DNA from: Plasmodium malariae
Lineage: Eukaryota; Apicomplexa; Aconoidasida; Haemosporida; Plasmodiidae
Assembly: GCF_900090045.1 (NCBI RefSeq)
Contig: NC_041787.1
Span: forward strand, 1,074,001-1,138,000
DNA length: 64,000 bases
Reading direction: 5' to 3'
This document shows, in pieces, positions 1 through 13,300 of the stretch; within the stretch, counting starts at the first letter, position 1, and every line of letters starts with the position of its first letter. The position numbers and the translations under genes were made by a program. The notes under the pieces were generated by a model that searched no databases, was not told the DNA's origin, and saw only the letters and a list, made by a program, of their open reading frames with translations.

Positions 1-2293
<2,293 letters not shown>

Positions 2294-2703
2294 TTTTTAT
2301 TATACATATAATATAGAACGGGAAGCAAAAAAAAAAAAAAAAAAGAAATAAAAGAAAAATAAAAAAATAAAATAAAAGTCTAAAAACGGAAAAAGATCAA
2401 CACGTAGTATCGACCAAAGTCTTACGATATTAACTCTATTACATTTTTTATACAGCCATATAAAAAATTAGGAAGAATAATAAAACTGATGGAAAATTAG
2501 TTCATCTCTTTTTTTTTTTTTTTTTTTTAGCTAACATAATAGAAGCATTAACATTGTCTATCTTACAAAAAATGCGTTAGAAATTAAAATGTGTATGCGC
2601 AGAGGAAATAGAGGGAGCAACACAGTTACGACTATCTCATTTAGAATAAAGAAGAAAACAGAGGAATCAATGATATCAAAAAGGGGAAAAAAGCAATAAA
2701 ACA

Positions 2704-2880
2704 AAAAAACAAAAACGTAGAAATGTAAAATAGCAGAAATGAAAAATAGCAGAAACGAAAAATAGTAGAAACGAAAAATAGTAGAAACGAAAAATAGTAG
2801 TAACGAAAAATAGTAGTAACGAAAAATAGTAGAAACGAAAAATAGTAGTAACGAAAAATAGTAGTAACGAAAAAAAGTTG
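2704..2880. repeat. 15-16 bp minisatellite (GAAAAATAGTAGAAAC-type)
   Basis: Roughly eleven imperfect tandem units, with AGTAGAAAC and AGTAGTAAC variants interspersed. Frames through it on the minus strand give only repetitive FRYYYFS-like peptides. Confidence 0.85.
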
Positions 2881-3393
2881 AAATGCAAAAAAGAATAAAA
2901 GCAAAAATTTTTTAAATGGTTCTACTCAACTGCTTCACCAAATAACATAAACGAATTGTTCATTTGAAAGAATTACTAAAAATTATTTGAAATTTTTTTT
3001 TTATTCATCACTCAGTTTTTAATTCTTATAATGGAGATGAATACATATACTTGCAGCCCTTTTCAGAATATAATAATGCTGCCAGTAACTCTGAACAGTT
3101 TAACTCAAACAAGTTATCATACTTTCTTTTTTTATTTTGAAGTGTCAAATTGGTGTTGGTACGTAAAAAAGTACGTACATCCATGTACATATGCATGTGC
3201 ATATATATGTACGTGTATGTATGTACGCATATAGGTATGTGTATTCATGTATGCACATATACACATACGTATACGCAACATATTCTAGCGCACTGTTAAT
3301 CCCGTTATGGGTACTCTTTCCTTTTTTGTTCTCTCTTTCGTTTTTTAAATTGCTTAATTACTGAATTTGTTATACTTTAAAGTAAATATATGG

Positions 3394-3657
3394 TCATATT
3401 TTTTTTATTTTTCTTTTCATTTTTTTTTTTGGTCCCCTGATATGGTGCAGCATGTTGCACACCATTTCGTCTTGCACTAAAAGGAGGATACTTTCACTTG
3501 AATATAAGGAGGAATGCATAAATGATAGCATAAATATGGCAAAAACGATAGCATGAATTCGTTTGTTAATTTTTACTGACTTCTTAATATTTGATAATAA
3601 TAGTAATGTTAAATATAAAATTGATGTAAAAAGTTTGTTCTGATGAAATAATGACAT
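3394..3657 (-). CDS. Possible small membrane protein (hypothetical)
   Basis: An 87-codon ATG-initiated frame with two hydrophobic stretches (about residues 9-22 and 34-50) followed by VQDEMVCNML and a basic tail made partly by a poly(A) run. The composition is more protein-like than its surroundings. A good acceptor (poly-T then TTTCATCAG) falls just inside the start, so the frame may be part of a spliced gene whose other exons lie at about 3.0-3.15 kb on the same strand. I do not recognise the family, and it may be chance. Confidence 0.3.
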   Translation of the reverse strand: MSLFHQNKLFTSILYLTLLLLSNIKKSVKINKRIHAIVFAIFMLSFMHSSLYSSESILLLVQDEMVCNMLHHIRGPKKKMKRKIKKI

Positions 3658-3772
3658 ATTAAAAAAAAAAAAAAAAATTTTTTTTTTTAAATTATGGGTA
3701 AAGAAAATGGTAATTCCACTGTTGGTAGGGCAAATTTAAACATACTACTCATGCACATGTGAATAATAAAAA

Positions 3773-3816
<44 letters not shown>

Positions 3817-3886
3817 GTACACATATGAACGTAAACACACATAAAAAAAAGCAAGAGCAATCAAAGTAAAAGTCAACGATTAAAGG

Positions 3887-5861
3887 TCAAAAGTCAATTA
3901 ATTTCCCAAATAAAATATGCTGCAATATCTGGCGCTTCTGAATAATTTCTGCCTGATACATTTTCAGTAAACCTGAGCATATTTTTTCCCTTAAAAAAAA
4001 AAAATAAAAATTTTAAATCACTGAAAGGAAAAATTAAGTTTTTAGACAATTTACTATCTCATTATTATCTCTTTGTTATCTCATTATTATCTCTTTGTTA
4101 GCTCTTTTTTTTTTTTGTATAAATTTTTTTTTTTCTTAACATCCTTAATGATACCATGTTTCGACACCAGAAATGTCATATAGCATTTGAGAAGACTCGT
4201 GAAATGGAGCGTGCTTCAGCTGAAAATTTGCCCATGGATATGTACATGTACGTTGGTAGTATGTACGTATGCATATGCATGTACGTAAACGTATATATGT
4301 ACATGTATATATGTGTGTGTGTATATGCATTTTCACAATTGTAAGTACAATACGGTTATAAAAATTACAAATACACAATGAAGATGTTCTTAAATATATA
4401 CATGCACACGCACATGCTCATAATAAACGTATGATGCCATTTTTATATGAAACAAAAAATGACAAATAATTCTTCAAATATTTATGAATTCCTTGTTCTT
4501 CTATCCATTATATAACATACCATTGATATGTATTTCAAAGCGTCAAAATACAAATATTTCGGAGCCCACAATTCTACTAGCTCTTTTTTCTCAATCTGAC
4601 GATGAACATTAATACAAAAAAAATTATGCGTTTGTGGAGGGGGAGAATAATATGTGTACGCATATAAACATGTACATATTTGCACACATATATATGTGTT
4701 CCATTCATGTACATATATTTATATATGTATATATTTGTGTGCGTTTGTATGTACATGTGCAGGTACATATATGCACACATTTATATAAACCAATTTTAAA
4801 ACTTAAGGAGCTTTACGTCATCCGTTTTTATATTCCTGTTATAGGAAAGTTGAGCTGCGCCAAATAAAAAAACGAGAAACTGAAAATCGTCTAAACCCCA
4901 TGCTCCCCTACTGCCTGCTGGTTCCACCGTGTATATTATCTGAATTCTCCTGACTCCTTCTAAATACCTGAACAGTTCATAAAAATAGGTGTAAAAGGAA
5001 AGAATAGCCAGTGAATGTAATGTGTTACTAGGCGGTATCATGACAGAAGGGGTACGTTTCGTTCGTTGATACAAGTGCATGTATATATGCACGCATATGC
5101 GCGGCCATTGTGCGACAAATGTATATGCATATATCTATCTACATTTATACATGCACGTATTTGTGTACGCATGTATGTGTGTACTCATGTATGGGCATAC
5201 GCAAGTGTGTGTGTATGCATGTATATATATATGTATATGCCCCGTGCACAAATATGCGCCGCTATGCTGTGCGCTTATGTTAGCATTACTGCCTGTACAA
5301 AACAAGAACGAGGTGCTTATAATCAGAGGAAGTAAAAAAGTGCAGCTTATTTAAACAAAATAGAAATAATAAAAAGTTTAACTCATGACCCGTTCCATAA
5401 TCAATTCTGTTTTTATTTCCTATCGAATTTTTTAAATAATATGCTAACTGAAAGGTATGCTCCGAAATATTATCTATCCCTGAGTCATTTAAAATTTGCG
5501 GTAAATGCTCATCAATTTCTTTATAATATTCTTCACAGAATTTTTGAAACCCCTTATTTCCAAAACGAAATGGTTGTTTTATAGGAGGACAAGAGTCGAT
5601 ACATTTATTCATATTTTTAACAAGTTGAAAAATGTTATATACATTTTTTGATAGTAATAAAAAGTTCTCATTCCCTTTATTATTATATTCACTAGCTAAC
5701 TGAAACTTCTCGAGAGGTTTCATTTCAACTGCTATAACTGACTTGTTCAGGTTAGAAATAAATTCAATTATGTCATTATATATAGAACTTTTCGTAAACT
5801 TTATTACACTTTCGTCATTAACTATTTTAAAGCTTAACCCGCTATTATTATCATCGAGCAT
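3887..5861 (-). CDS. PTPA: Serine/threonine phosphatase 2A activator (PTPA)
   Basis: Five exons: 5290-5861, 4817-4967, 4521-4595, 4155-4219 and 3887-3989, giving 321 aa, the usual PTPA length. Family signatures appear in order: FGNKGFQKF (near residue 100), GNKNRIDYGTGHE (near 150), YLEGVRRIQ, then EPAGSRGAWGLDDFQF in exon 2, LKHAPFHESS in exon 4 and WEKICSGLLKMYQAE in the last exon. PTPA is a peptidyl-prolyl isomerase-like factor that activates the PP2A catalytic subunit in the cytosol or nucleus. The final exon is also open in a second frame, but only the chosen frame matches the PTPA C-terminus and splices with TG|G to restore the conserved Trp. A T-rich acceptor-like sequence lies just upstream of the ATG, suggesting a 5' UTR intron. 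Confidence 0.93.
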
Positions 5862-6274
5862 TTTTTTTTTTTCTTTTCTTTTGTATTATTATTCTTAAAA
5901 ATTGGTTAGAAAAAAAAAAAAAGGGGGAAAAAAAAAAAATGGAAAAAAGAAGAAAAAATAGCTGACATATTCATACAAATCAAAAGGAGCCCACAATGAT
6001 AAGCTCAACGTATCGGCACGTGTCGATATGCCTACATATGTATATGCACATGTACCTAGGTACAAATATTTATATATACACATATGATACATTCGAGGTG
6101 TGCAAGTTCCCACTAATTTATGTAATAGCATACCAGGAACACCACACTTCATGTGGGAAATAAAAATTAAATTTTTTTTTTAAATTTAAATTTATAGAGA
6201 AAAAAAGAAGGAAAATTACTCATCTCCTGCAAGAAATAACTCCGATAATTTCGCTTGAAGCATTGCTACGTATG

Positions 6275-6333
<59 letters not shown>

Positions 6334-7137
6334 TTTTTCTTTTTTTTTTAAATATGTTCTAATCTATTCATAACATACTCCTTCAACATATAAGTATTGA
6401 AGTTCCTACAAAATAGAACGTAGTTGGGTGATACCTTAAACTGTGCAGTTTTGTAGGCTTATTTTTTCTCATCATAAAAATATATACTTTTATATATATG
6501 TGCATATATATGTATATACTTACATCTCTGTATATATATGTATGTATGTACGTATGTACAGCACTTTAATTATTCTTACTCGTTTACCTTGCGTGTTAAT
6601 ATTATTATATCAAGGAGAAAAACAAGAAAAAGGTACTTTCATAAAAAAGCAGTACTTATAATTTCTGGGATCATATGGAAGAGAGGAATTTTTTTTTGTA
6701 TGGAAAAGAATTTTTTTTTTCTTTTTGAAGGGGTAAAATCATTTTGCATTCATATACAAGTTAATACTTAAAATGAAAAAATAAATATACAAAAGCATGC
6801 GTGAATGAAAAAATGTACAGGCAAGAAATAAATAGTCATAAATACGAAAAAAAATATATAGGTAAATATGTAAATATAAAGCATGGTTCTGCAAAAGAAC
6901 TATATTTACATTTCTAACATTTCTTATATTCCCCAACTCAAATTTGGTACAATTTTTTTTTTTTTTTTTTTTTTTATAGCTAAATGTGCATATTCTTCAA
7001 CATTCTTTTTATAAGTTCAAATTATTTTGTACTTGGCATGTCATCTTAACCTATGCAATCATAATTATTTATAGTACTTTTTAAGGGAAAAAATAAAAAA
7101 AGTTAAATGTCCGCGTAAACCATATGGGAATATGTAA

Positions 7138-7171
<34 letters not shown>

Positions 7172-7881
7172 CGAATTAAAATACGCGTGTTGCGTGTTTC
7201 TCGATAAATATGAATGTCATTTCCCCCTCTTCCTTCTGTTAAGAATTATTGCAGTGTTTTTAATAAAGGAAAAAACTTTAATGTTAATTTATTACGTATA
7301 CACATATATACATATATATAGATATATAGTCTACCCCCGAATGGAAACTGCATATTGGATGAAGTAACAATGCGCCAGCTTAATTTTGCATGCGTTGAAT
7401 GCGATACGAGTAATTCATGTCCGATTTTAAAATATTATTTTCGAAGTTCAAGGAATTAAAAAAATAAACAAAAAGGAAGAAGTTTGTGTAATTTTAAAAA
7501 AGAGAAAAGAAAAAAAAAGTCATCTTCCCATAAATTCTCCCATTTGGGGTAAAAAGAACAAAATTCAGGAAATTATAATAAGACCTTATTTCATTTTTCT
7601 ATTCGCATTTTATTTTTTTTTTTTTTTTTTTATTTTTCCTCCAATATATGGAACGTAACGAATAATAACAAATACATAACAATTCCTAATGTTACAAGGG
7701 AATTTTCAGTATTCATTAAAACAGTAAAAATTTTAATAAAAAAAAGTAAAATGACTTCGAATATATATGACAGCAATTTGTAAGTACAAAATATACGAAA
7801 ATACTTGTTTGTGCAGTAAGCATGTATGTTACATACGCCAGGGGGTTGAACATGTATAGCACGCATAAGCATATATTTATG

Positions 7882-7933
<52 letters not shown>

Positions 7934-8675
7934 ACATACATGTATACGTATTTATGCTTATTTGATTTATATTTGCTCTCACTGTGTAAAAAAAAAAAAA
8001 AAATGAATAGGGTAAATGCTATTCCCTGATGACGTTTTAATATAAGATTAGTAAAACATAGATGCTTTTATAAAAACATAAAAAATAAGGAAAGAAGCAA
8101 TGGGCTATTTAAATACAAAGTGATCAGAAAAATAGAAGGAAGATGATCAAATGGATCATTTCAATATTGTGAAAAAAATTAACAGAGAATAATGCGAGTG
8201 CAGATAACCCTGAAATGGTATATAAGGTATGCGATATAAGCATATATATGCGTGTATGCATAAATATACATGCGAATACGCCTTACCTGTAGGTATAAAC
8301 ATATGCGCGTATACACATTACCTAAACGTATAAACGTACGCGCGCGTATACGTTACCTGTACATATGTATTACACGGCGTGTGCTCGTTTATGTAACACT
8401 TGAAAAGGAAACTACTTTGAGAATTAATAATATCAGTGGTACATTACAACTTGTATTTTTCTCTTTAGTCAACTGTTTCACGCAATATTGGGAAAACGCA
8501 GCAAAAAAGGGAAAAAAAAAATTGTTTGAATTAATTTGACTAACTTAATTTAACTTTTTATCCTTCTTAAATTTATTCATCTCTTCTTAACCCCCTTGTA
8601 TCCTTTGCATAGACCAGCACTTATAATCATTCCAACTTGCTGCGTCTTCACCTAACAAAAAAAAAGATATTATGA
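5862..8675. other. 2.8-kb intergenic region with unassembled exon-like pieces
   Basis: No complete gene could be supported. The stretch holds (TA)n tracts (6277-6330, 7139-7170, 7890-7929), poly(T) runs and several short minus-strand segments preceded by good acceptors and rich in predicted membrane residues (about 8416-8472, 8130-8209, 7948-7981, 7628-7800, 6648-6742, 6348-6440, 6206-6248). See findings. Confidence 0.5.
6277..6330. repeat. (TA)n dinucleotide tract
   Basis: An uninterrupted TA run of about 54 bp, one of many in the window. Similar tracts occur at about 1955-1998, 3780-3811, 7139-7170, 7890-7929, 22826-22860, 42079-42122, 46514-46548, 47762-47788, 54209-54254 and 54903-54945, always in introns or intergenic DNA. 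Confidence 0.95.
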
Positions 8676-10034
8676 ATGGATAGTTTCATAGACGACGAAA
8701 TAAATAATTCCGCTAGTGAAAACGAACCTGTTTTATTAAATATAGACGATTTACTACATTTGAAAAAGTCGAAAAAAAAGAGTAAAAATAATCGATATAC
8801 TAATTATCAATATGGTAGTCATACATTTCGAAAAATAGAGGAGCAAGATATGAACGATAATGCTCATGAATTTTTATTACATAAAGAAGAAAATTTTAAA
8901 ATTCCAAATAAGGAAAATACAAGTAAGGGTTCGTCAAAATGGTATGTTTATTATATAAGTGTTTGCTCTAAAATGAAGAATTTTTTTGAAAAACTAATAA
9001 ATAAATTAAAAAATATTTTCATCAATAAAAAAAGGGAAGAAAATTTTTTTTATTATTCCAGTAATGTGTCAAGTGACTTTCTGAATATTTTAGCTAACCG
9101 CTTATACTACTCCAGAGTTACAGCATATTTGTATTTTATAGTTATCCTATTAAATGTGTTTATTTTGATATATACAATATTTACCAAGATACTTAGTAAA
9201 GTCATTGTCGCTTCTGAAATGTTTGTTATACTCATGTCGTTTTTGGAGATCAGCTTACGATTGACGACACAGGTGGGGAAGTGGTGACAACAAATGGACA
9301 AAAATGTGCGCATGCTTGTTTGTTCCTGCAAGTACTTTTCTGCTTTTTTTGCGCACATTTTTATTTTCCTGCACGTGCATGTTCTCGTGTATATATATAT
9401 GTATTTTTTTTTTTTTTTTTTTTTCGAGCTACAAATGTGTGCATTTTTTTTTTTTTTTTATTAACAGGGTAGCAATTATTTTTACCACTTTGATGGACTG
9501 TTCGACGTAACAGTAACAACAATGTGCTTATTATTATTAGTAAGTAGCGGGGATATAAAAGTGTTTTATGAAAATGACATTGTTAAAACGGCAAACAACG
9601 AAATGGAAGAAATCGTATCTCAAACTTTGACAATGCTGAGATTTTCGTTTCAGCTTTTTCGAACAGTTACCTTTTTTATGCACTACAGAAGGACAAAGGT
9701 GAGGAATTATATACATAAGCACATATATATATGTACGCACATACATATATACATATTTATATACTAAGCTAGTGCCTTATGTAAGAGCTATATTCCCCAT
9801 GTACGTCACTTGACAATTATGAATTTATACATAAATATATGAATGAAACACCTGGTTACTAGTAACATTTTTATGCTTATACGATTTACATGCTTGTAAA
9901 CAAATACATATATATATTTTTTTTCCGTACATGGAGAAAGCGTAATACAATTCACTCTCTCTTTTTTTTATCAACAGGCACCAACAGACAATATAGATTT
10001 CTCTCTACTAAATCTATCGGCTGAAGACCCTTGA
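8676..10034 (+). CDS. Four-helix membrane protein resembling a voltage-sensor domain
   Basis: Exons 8676-9272, 9468-9698 and 9978-10034, all phase 0, give 294 aa. The first 115 residues are soluble, Asn/Lys-rich and lack a signal peptide. Four hydrophobic helices follow: about 145-170, 173-190 (ending FLEISLRL), 210-225 (FDVTVTTMCLLLLV) and 255-277 (LRFSFQLFRTVTFF). Glu and Arg in helix 2, an Asp at the start of helix 3 and spaced Arg residues in helix 4 (LR...FR...YRR) resemble S2-S4 of voltage-sensor domains; there is no pore helix. This likeness is inference from the pattern. The sequence is otherwise a conserved Plasmodium-type membrane protein of unknown function. It is transcribed away from PTPA, and its 3' end converges on RecQ with a 266-bp gap. 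Confidence 0.85.
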
Positions 10035-10300
10035 CAGTATTATCAACTGTTCAGAATGCGGGTGAAAGGAATAAAACAAAAAAAAAAAGAATGAGACGAA
10101 GGAAACGATATGACAAAACGGCGTACAGTTAAGCATTAAAAAAGGTACGTATTTTAACAAATATTGAAGAAGCCCAAATGTACAAAAAAAGGAAATTATA
10201 CAAACGAAATAAAATAAAATAAAATGAAAATTGCACGTCCATAATAGCTTATATGCACGAATGTGTATACACACGAGTGCCAATATTTTGAGTGCTCCCT

Positions 10301-13300
10301 TTAAAACTTTCTTTTTTTTAAGTCCCTAAATGATGATGCATTCTCTACATTTGTCGAATGGACATGCCTGTTCGGTTCATAATTTTTTTTATAGTCGTAA
10401 GTAAAAGAATCAATTAGATCAAATTTTTTTTTTTTCTCGTTTATAATGTCAATACTCTTTTCCTCCATGATTCTATTTGTTCTAAACGAATTTGTAAAAT
10501 TGTCATCCCTCGAATTTAAATTCATATTAAAATTATTTTTATGACGCATCATAGTTGTAGTATGAGTATCAGCAGTAACAGCAGTAACAGCAGTAACAGC
10601 AGTAGCAGCAGTAGCAGCAGTAGCAGCAGTAGCAGCAGTAGCAGCAGTAGAAGCAGTAGCAGCAGTAGAAGCAGTAGCAGCAGTAGTACTAGTGGTGAAG
10701 GGAAAACCACTACTCGTTTTTAAATGTGTTGTATTACCATACTGAGGCGAGCTTATAGATTTGTTTTTATTTATGTCCTGCTTTGGTCGTGGGTTGTTGG
10801 CCTCTCCCGTTTCCTCCTGGTAGATGAAAGCTGAAAGGTCTATTGGACCTTCTTGTGCAAATGCGACTGATCTCTGTGGTGCTTGTGTTTTAGCGCCTAC
10901 TACATCAACCACCCCTGCTGCTACTACTCCTGTTGTTGACCCTCCTGCATCTACTGCATATTGCGCACTTTTTCTATTCAAGCCCAATGCTTCAACTTCA
11001 TTAATAAATTTGAAGTCATCATCGAAAAAAGCAATCAAATTATTTCTAACGCCTTCATTAAATTGGTTATACCCACTATCTACATCCCTTTTAAGGGAAA
11101 ATTTATTCAGTACTGTAATTATTTCATTTTCATTTTTTTTGTTTATATCACTGTTGGATGTTGTTTTATTAAACTCTCTGTGCATTTGATGTACTTCCCT
11201 GCTGTTATATGAATAACATGGTGTCATGTTGTTACTATGATCCTGATTGTTGTACTTGTCCAAAATGGTACTGCTACTACTTTGGTTGTTTCGATGGGAA
11301 AAATTTTCTTGTCGATCCACATTTCGTTCTACATTTTCCTCTTCATCTTTTTTGTACCTAACATAACCCTGCACACTGTAAATATTAGTACTAGTTGTAG
11401 GGTGCTGAATGATTGTTTGGTTAACTCTACTCTTATCCAAAAAATAATTGCTCTTGGTACTATCATTCGTTTCTTTCCTGCTGTTATAATAGATTACATT
11501 GCTTCCTTCTTTTTCGTGACAACCACTCCATGTGTTCATATTATTGTAAAAAGTTGAGTTATTTTCCTGTTGTTGTGTTAAACTGTGCAAACTTTTCTCA
11601 TTTCTTTCATCTCTTCTATCTCTGCTATCTCTATGCGTGTTACTCACCTTGCCAGATATAATATTTGCATTGTTATCATAATGAAAGGACGAAATTAAAT
11701 TGGAAAATTTTTTAATGTTTGACTGTTTTTCGAAAGAAGTTGAAGTAATATTTTGGCTAGCTGTGTTCATAATTTTGTTTCCATTTATATTTACACTTAT
11801 ATCTTCATTTATATCTTCATTTATATTTTCATTTATATCTTCATTTATATTTATATTGGTTTCCAAATCATGCAGGAGACAAAACCCCCTAATTCCAGAT
11901 GCTACTTTTTCTAAGAAGCTATTTGGACAAATAGGGGAAACGTTATCAATATGTTTCCTTATCAAATGAACTGCTGTTAATCTTTTATTACATATATCTT
12001 TTAATGGCTGATCAGACATTAGTTGAAAAGGAGGGATGTTTTGTTTTCTTGCTTCTAACATTCTTGTTCTCAACAAAATTTTCATAATTGATTCGTTAAT
12101 ATTTTCATTTGTCAGTTTTTTCTCTTTATACTCATAATTCTCTTTATGGAAAGTACTCTTATCTGCATTGAAGTAGTCGTACTTATTTTCTGCCATTTCG
12201 TGCTTAGGTACCACTAAGTTTGCCTGTACAACAAAGCGCTCCTTAGTTTTCTCATTCACGCGATCGTCACCACGCACATGGCCGCAGATATAATCTCCGT
12301 CATGCCGACTGTTACTTCGTTCGTCATGTTGACTTTCAACTCGTTCACCACCTCGACTATCATTTTGCTTATCATCTCTCCAAAGGAATCCCTCAAACTT
12401 GGATGTAAGGTCATCACGCGCAAAATCATGAATTCCAACAAAGTCATTTCTTCTAAAGGTGGTATCGCTCTCCTCATTATGAATGTAGTTAAATTTTCCC
12501 CTCCTTTTTCCCTTACGACCCTTTGGATTCTTATTATTTATATCATTTTTTTTATTTACATTTTTATATGAATCTGCTAAGAAGAAGGGCAAATTGATGA
12601 AATACTTATCCTCGTTTTTCATAAACCTTTCTCCTTTGTTTGTTAATCCGATACTTAGATAACTCATGTCTTTTCCATAATTTAATGTTTCTTTTATGTA
12701 TTTATCATTTCTAGCTACTTTCATAAATGAAGACCACCATGTAGTGGATTTATGTGCACCCTCTCCATATTCTTTTATATTATGATAGTTTTTTTTAATT
12801 ATACTTGACTCTTTACTCTTCACTAATATTTTGCATATAGTCGATATTCCTGTCTTTCCTCTTAAGGAAGAAATACAGTTTAGTAAAACTTTTAACTCCT
12901 TTGTTAAATCGACTACGTCCTCTAATATGTTAGAAGCGGTTTGTGGGGAAGGACATCCCTCTTTTTTGTTCCCCTTCATGTTAGTACTGCTACTAACCTC
13001 ATGAAGTGTATCCCTTTGATTGTTTTTTCTTATCATCACTGAGTTTTCATGTGAGTTGTTAGGGGCACTGGAAAGGGTTACACTCAAGTTATCAGAATGT
13101 AATTCGTCAATATAATTTAATTTTTTTTTTTTTTTTTTTTCCTCTTTTTGCCTAATATTTTTCAAATAGTAAATACAGTTATCACATTTTGCACAAAGAT
13201 AGATATCATATTTCTTTATATAATAGCAAACTCCTTCATTTTCTTCACTGTCAAATATTTGTATATCGAATGTTTCTAAAGGTTTTTCATCAAAGTATTC

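Larger units (their letters stand above)
2294..3886. other. Intergenic region between plasmepsin IX and PTPA
   Basis: Contains poly(A)/poly(T) runs, a 15-16 bp minisatellite at about 2704-2880, a TA tract near 3780-3811, and a possible small membrane-protein ORF at 3394-3657. Several short exon-like segments (2.45-2.58 kb and 3.02-3.13 kb) read well on one or both strands but could not be joined convincingly. Confidence 0.6.

Noticed and set aside
3894..3989. Alternative reading of the last PTPA exon ending YFIWEIN
   Set aside because: Frame is open and readable but does not match PTPA and needs a different donor; the frame with LLKMYQAE matches the family and restores the conserved Trp.
5066..5354. 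Plus-strand frames through 5.07-5.35 kb
   Set aside because: They overlap PTPA intron 1 and exon 1 and consist of TATGCATGTACG microsatellite-like sequence.
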